Shown here piece after piece: positions 61,398-64,000 of a stretch of DNA of 64,000 bases (the first letter of the stretch is position 1; every line of letters begins with the position of its first letter). The stretch spans positions 310,001 through 374,000 of the forward strand of contig NZ_FOGR01000003.1 in NCBI RefSeq assembly GCF_900111275.1, in the 5' to 3' direction. The position numbers and the translations under genes were made by a program. The DNA is from Rhizobium sp. NFR03 (GTDB taxonomy: Bacteria > Pseudomonadota > Alphaproteobacteria > Rhizobiales > Rhizobiaceae). The notes under the pieces were generated by a model. It was not told the DNA's origin, ran no database searches, and worked only from the letters and a program-made list of their open reading frames with translations.

Positions 61398-62954
61398 TCA
61401 GAGCTGGGATTCGATGGGAAGGTAGCCGATGATCGCGGCCGTCACCCGGCGCCAGAAACCGGCATCCGGCTCACGTTCGAGCATCCGCGAGCAGTGCTGC
61501 GCCTCGTCGTTCCAGCAGAGCTTGCCCTTTTCCAGCGAGAGCCTGAAACTCGTGCCGGGATGGGTTTCGAGCGCGAAGATCGCATCGACATCCGCCACCA
61601 GCGACGGGCAGGTGAAGAGCACGCCCATCTCGGTGTTGAGCGAGGCGGAACGCGGATCGAAATTCATGGAGCCGACGAAAGCGCCCTTGCCGTCGATGGT
61701 GAACGCCTTGGTGTGGAGGCTTGCTCCGCGCGACCCGAAAAGCGAGATACGCTGCGTTTCCGTCGCCTCCTGCACCGCCTTCAGCTCGTAGAGCGTGACG
61801 CCGGCGGCCACGAGCCTGCGGCGGTAGTTGGCATAGGCGCCGTGGACGGCGGCAACGTCCGTCGCGGCCAGCGAGTTGGTCAGGATCGCCACATCGACGC
61901 CTTTCTCCACCAGTCCGCACAGTTCCTTCACGCCATCGGCACCGGGAATGAAATAGGGCGAAATGATCTTCACGCTCTGGCCCGCCGCCGTGATATGCGG
62001 CAGCAGTTCCTGCATCAGCCAGTTCTGGCGGCGCTCCAGATGGGCCTTTTCCGGCGGATCGGCCTTGATGGTGATGTCGCCGGTGAACCGCAGTTCACCA
62101 TTGCCGTGAAACAGGCCGGGTTCGACTGCCGCCTGCTCCACATGACCGAGATAATGCCGACCGCCCTTGCCGCGCGCGAGTTTGGCGAGCTTGCGGCGCA
62201 GGCGCGGAAGGTAGTGGCGATGCGGGGTGCGCAGCGATCCGATCGGCAGCACCATGGAGCTGTTCCAGTAGTCGTCGAAGACGCTTGCCGCCTCCCGGGC
62301 GATAGGACCGAGCATCCACATGTCGAGATCCCGGAAATTCGCCTGCTCCGCCGCATCGAAATAGGCGTCGCCGATATTGCGGCCGCCGGCGATGACAACG
62401 CGACCGTCGGCGATCCAGGTCTTGTTGTGCATGCGTCGCGTCGCCCGCAGCGGCCGCAGCATCATTTCCAGCCCGCGGCGGAAGCGGTCGTTTCGCGCGC
62501 GGCTGGGGTTGAAGAGCCGCACCTGAATGTTCTCATGCGCGTCCAGCGCCAGGCAGAAGCGGTCGTGCAGCCCGGCATTGATGTCGTCCAGGAGCAGGCG
62601 GACCTTCACGCCCCTGTCTGCAGCGGCCAGCACTTCGCCTGCCAGAAGCCGTCCCGTGAGATCGCGACGCCAGTAGTAGTATTGCAGATCGAGACTGCGC
62701 CCCGCCTTGCGCGCCGAGATGGCCCGGACGGAGAAGGCGTCCATGTTGTCGGAAACGAGCGTGACCGCGCTCTGCCCGATCTTGTCCGCAAGCAGCGGCA
62801 CGCTCTCCCGGTCGATGTCCGTCTGCCCCTCTACCGGCTCGATCGCCTTTGCCGGCTGTCCGTAAAGATGCCGTCCGAAGCGACCGTAGATGTAGATCGT
62901 GCCGAGCGCCGCCAGAACGGCTAGCACGCCAAGGAAGATGATCAGCCATTTCAT
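61398..62954 (-). CDS. phospholipase D family protein (cardiolipin-synthase-like)
   Basis: 518 residues from MKWLIIFLGVLAVLAALG, one N-terminal membrane anchor. Two complete HKD motifs: HNKTWIAD with GGRNIGD, and HTKAFTID with GSMNFDPRS. This is the double-HKD PLD/cardiolipin synthase arrangement (YmdC/ClsC-like). It may make or remodel cardiolipin, or act as phospholipase in the periplasm-facing membrane. A gene for an endonuclease/exonuclease/phosphatase family protein lies 55 bases upstream in the same direction, a pairing known from other proteobacteria. Confidence 0.88.
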   Translation of the reverse strand: MKWLIIFLGVLAVLAALGTIYIYGRFGRHLYGQPAKAIEPVEGQTDIDRESVPLLADKIGQSAVTLVSDNMDAFSVRAISARKAGRSLDLQYYYWRRDLTGRLLAGEVLAAADRGVKVRLLLDDINAGLHDRFCLALDAHENIQVRLFNPSRARNDRFRRGLEMMLRPLRATRRMHNKTWIADGRVVIAGGRNIGDAYFDAAEQANFRDLDMWMLGPIAREAASVFDDYWNSSMVLPIGSLRTPHRHYLPRLRRKLAKLARGKGGRHYLGHVEQAAVEPGLFHGNGELRFTGDITIKADPPEKAHLERRQNWLMQELLPHITAAGQSVKIISPYFIPGADGVKELCGLVEKGVDVAILTNSLAATDVAAVHGAYANYRRRLVAAGVTLYELKAVQEATETQRISLFGSRGASLHTKAFTIDGKGAFVGSMNFDPRSASLNTEMGVLFTCPSLVADVDAIFALETHPGTSFRLSLEKGKLCWNDEAQHCSRMLEREPDAGFWRRVTAAIIGYLPIESQL

Positions 62955-63009
62955 GGAGAGGACGCAGGCCTTTGTGTGAGTCGGGCAAGCCGGGTTTCGC
63001 AGATGCCAC

Positions 63010-63930
63010 TTACACCGGCAATATCGTCCCCGTCGTGTCCGTCGTGATCGCCTCGGTCCGGGGGGCCGCACCTTCGCCAAGGTCCTTGCGGGTCGAGAGG
63101 GCTGCCTGAAGATCGATATGCGCCTTCAGTGGCAGATGGTCGGATGCGACACGCGAGAGGGTCGAATTGTGCACCTCGACATGCGTGACCAGCGTATGCG
63201 GGCTGCCCATCACCCGATCAAGCGCCAGCAGCGGGTAGCGCGACGGGAAGCTCGGAACCGCCGAAATCGAGTGGTCGAAGACGGGGCTGAGCAGAGACAG
63301 CGCAGAGCGCTTGCCGATCCGCCATTCGTTGAGGTCGCCGATCAGCAGCGTCGGCCGTTCCTCGGCCTCTTCGATCGCAGCAAGGATCGCACGCGCCTGT
63401 TGGCTCCGGGAATGCCTGAGCAAGCCGAAATGGGCAGCGATGATGCGCAGCGGCCCGTGCTTGAGGTCGAGGTCCACCACCAGCGCACCGCGCGGCTCGA
63501 CACCCGGCAGCTTCAGCTGGCTGACCTTGGCGACGGCCCCCTCGCGCACCAGCAGCAGATTTCCATGCCAGCCATGACCTTTTGGCGAGAAGGCTGCGAT
63601 CGGCACCGACAGGAGGTGACAATCCCGGTGCAGCCGCTCAAGATCCAGAAGCCCTGCCCGCTCCCCAAAGCGCTGGTCGGCCTCCTGAAGCGCAATAATA
63701 TCGGCATCGATCTCGCAGATCACATCCATGATGCGGCCCGGGTCGAAGCGTTTGTCGGTGCCGACGCATTTATGAATATTGTATGAGGCGACCACCGTAT
63801 CCCCACGCGCACCCCCGGACGCCTCCCGCCCGGGCAGCGGCACGCGACGCGCTCTCAGGGCCGCAAGCAACCCGCCGGCCGTCTTGCCGGCTTTCAGAAA
63901 CTTGACGGGCTTGGCTGGCTTTTGCGACAT
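63010..63930 (-). CDS. endonuclease/exonuclease/phosphatase family protein
   Basis: 306 residues from MSQKPAKPVKFLKAGKT. The N-terminal 45 residues are basic and disordered. The EEP fold follows: VVASYNIHKCVG, IIALQEAD (catalytic Glu), LLIGDLNEW (Asp and Asn) and ASDHLPLKAHI (catalytic Asp-His). The substrate may be nucleic acid or a phospholipid headgroup; the adjacent PLD gene makes lipid metabolism worth considering. The last 40 residues are variable. It is the first visible gene of the two-gene unit. Confidence 0.85.
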   Translation of the reverse strand: MSQKPAKPVKFLKAGKTAGGLLAALRARRVPLPGREASGGARGDTVVASYNIHKCVGTDKRFDPGRIMDVICEIDADIIALQEADQRFGERAGLLDLERLHRDCHLLSVPIAAFSPKGHGWHGNLLLVREGAVAKVSQLKLPGVEPRGALVVDLDLKHGPLRIIAAHFGLLRHSRSQQARAILAAIEEAEERPTLLIGDLNEWRIGKRSALSLLSPVFDHSISAVPSFPSRYPLLALDRVMGSPHTLVTHVEVHNSTLSRVASDHLPLKAHIDLQAALSTRKDLGEGAAPRTEAITTDTTGTILPV

Positions 63931-64000
63931 GGCAGGGCTCACCTTCGCTCTTGGATGCTTCGGGTCGGAATGGATGTCTCCATCGCTCTGGAGATAGCAA

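Noticed and set aside
1-64000. CRISPR arrays, prophage genes, insertion sequences, rRNA operon, integron
   Set aside because: No regular repeat-spacer pattern, transposase, integrase, phage structural gene or rRNA sequence was found on either strand.

Overview
The window is a chromosomal core segment of an alphaproteobacterium of the order Hyphomicrobiales (Rhizobiales), almost certainly family Rhizobiaceae. The evidence is the GC-rich coding, the pleD-divK-DUF3572 block, the complete nuoABCDEFGHIJKLMN operon with rhizobial extra genes, the short type-2 proS beside a single lolC/E gene, lolD and dnaE, and the lon/HU and clpX/clpP blocks. The genus cannot be fixed from the sequence alone. There is no prophage, CRISPR array, rRNA operon or intact insertion sequence. 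The only sign of mobility is a decayed four-helix-bundle (23S rRNA intervening-sequence-type) gene cassette inside the nuo operon.

Layout. 1-2.5 kb (+): end of a DUF983 gene, a NUDIX hydrolase, an MFS transporter and rpmG with its promoter and terminator. 3-4.9 kb (-): divK and pleD, the cell-cycle phosphorelay output and c-di-GMP cyclase. 5-7.3 kb (+): DUF3572, a HAD-like protein and an L,D-transpeptidase. 7.4-14.8 kb (-): proS, lolC/E, lolD, a 28-residue membrane protein and dnaE. 15.5-34.9 kb (-): the 14-subunit complex I operon, followed by birA, rnj and a DUF1467 gene. 35.3-35.9 kb: divergent tRNA-Asp(GTC) and tRNA-Val(TAC). 36-41.5 kb (-): oppA, oppB, oppC and a fused oppDF ATPase. 41.8-45.8 kb: a stress-type accessory patch with a proline-rich peptide, DUF4174, an unknown protein, a HWE histidine kinase with a receiver, and two unknown genes. 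46-51.5 kb: yhaO-yhaN (SbcCD-like), divergent from a MarR regulator. 51.6-54.3 kb (-): a secreted phytase-type esterase with a Pho box, then HU. 54.6-61.2 kb: lon, an AraC regulator, a secreted YbhB/PEBP protein, clpX and clpP. 61.4-63.9 kb (-): an endonuclease/exonuclease/phosphatase-family protein and a phospholipase D-family protein.

Most notable. (1) A 28-aa single-pass membrane protein gene (10988-11074, minus) lies directly behind a triple LexA operator (GTTC-N7-GTTC-N7-GTTC, 11095-11120) that spans its promoter. By size, topology and control it resembles the SOS-induced division inhibitor SidA of Caulobacter, and it sits just upstream of the replicative polymerase gene dnaE. (2) Between nuoC and nuoD lies a four-helix-bundle protein gene killed by an ATA in place of the start and an in-frame TAG, flanked by about 18-bp terminal inverted repeats with GCGAATA heptamers. 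(3) A perfect Pho box (CTGTCAT-N4-CTGTCAT) precedes the phytase-type esterase gene. (4) A GGAAC-N19-TT extracytoplasmic-sigma-type promoter precedes the three-gene accessory operon beside the HWE kinase. (5) Several very short genes (rpmG, the 28-aa protein, a 52-aa proline-rich protein, and two small ORFs tightly packed in the nuo operon) are easily missed.
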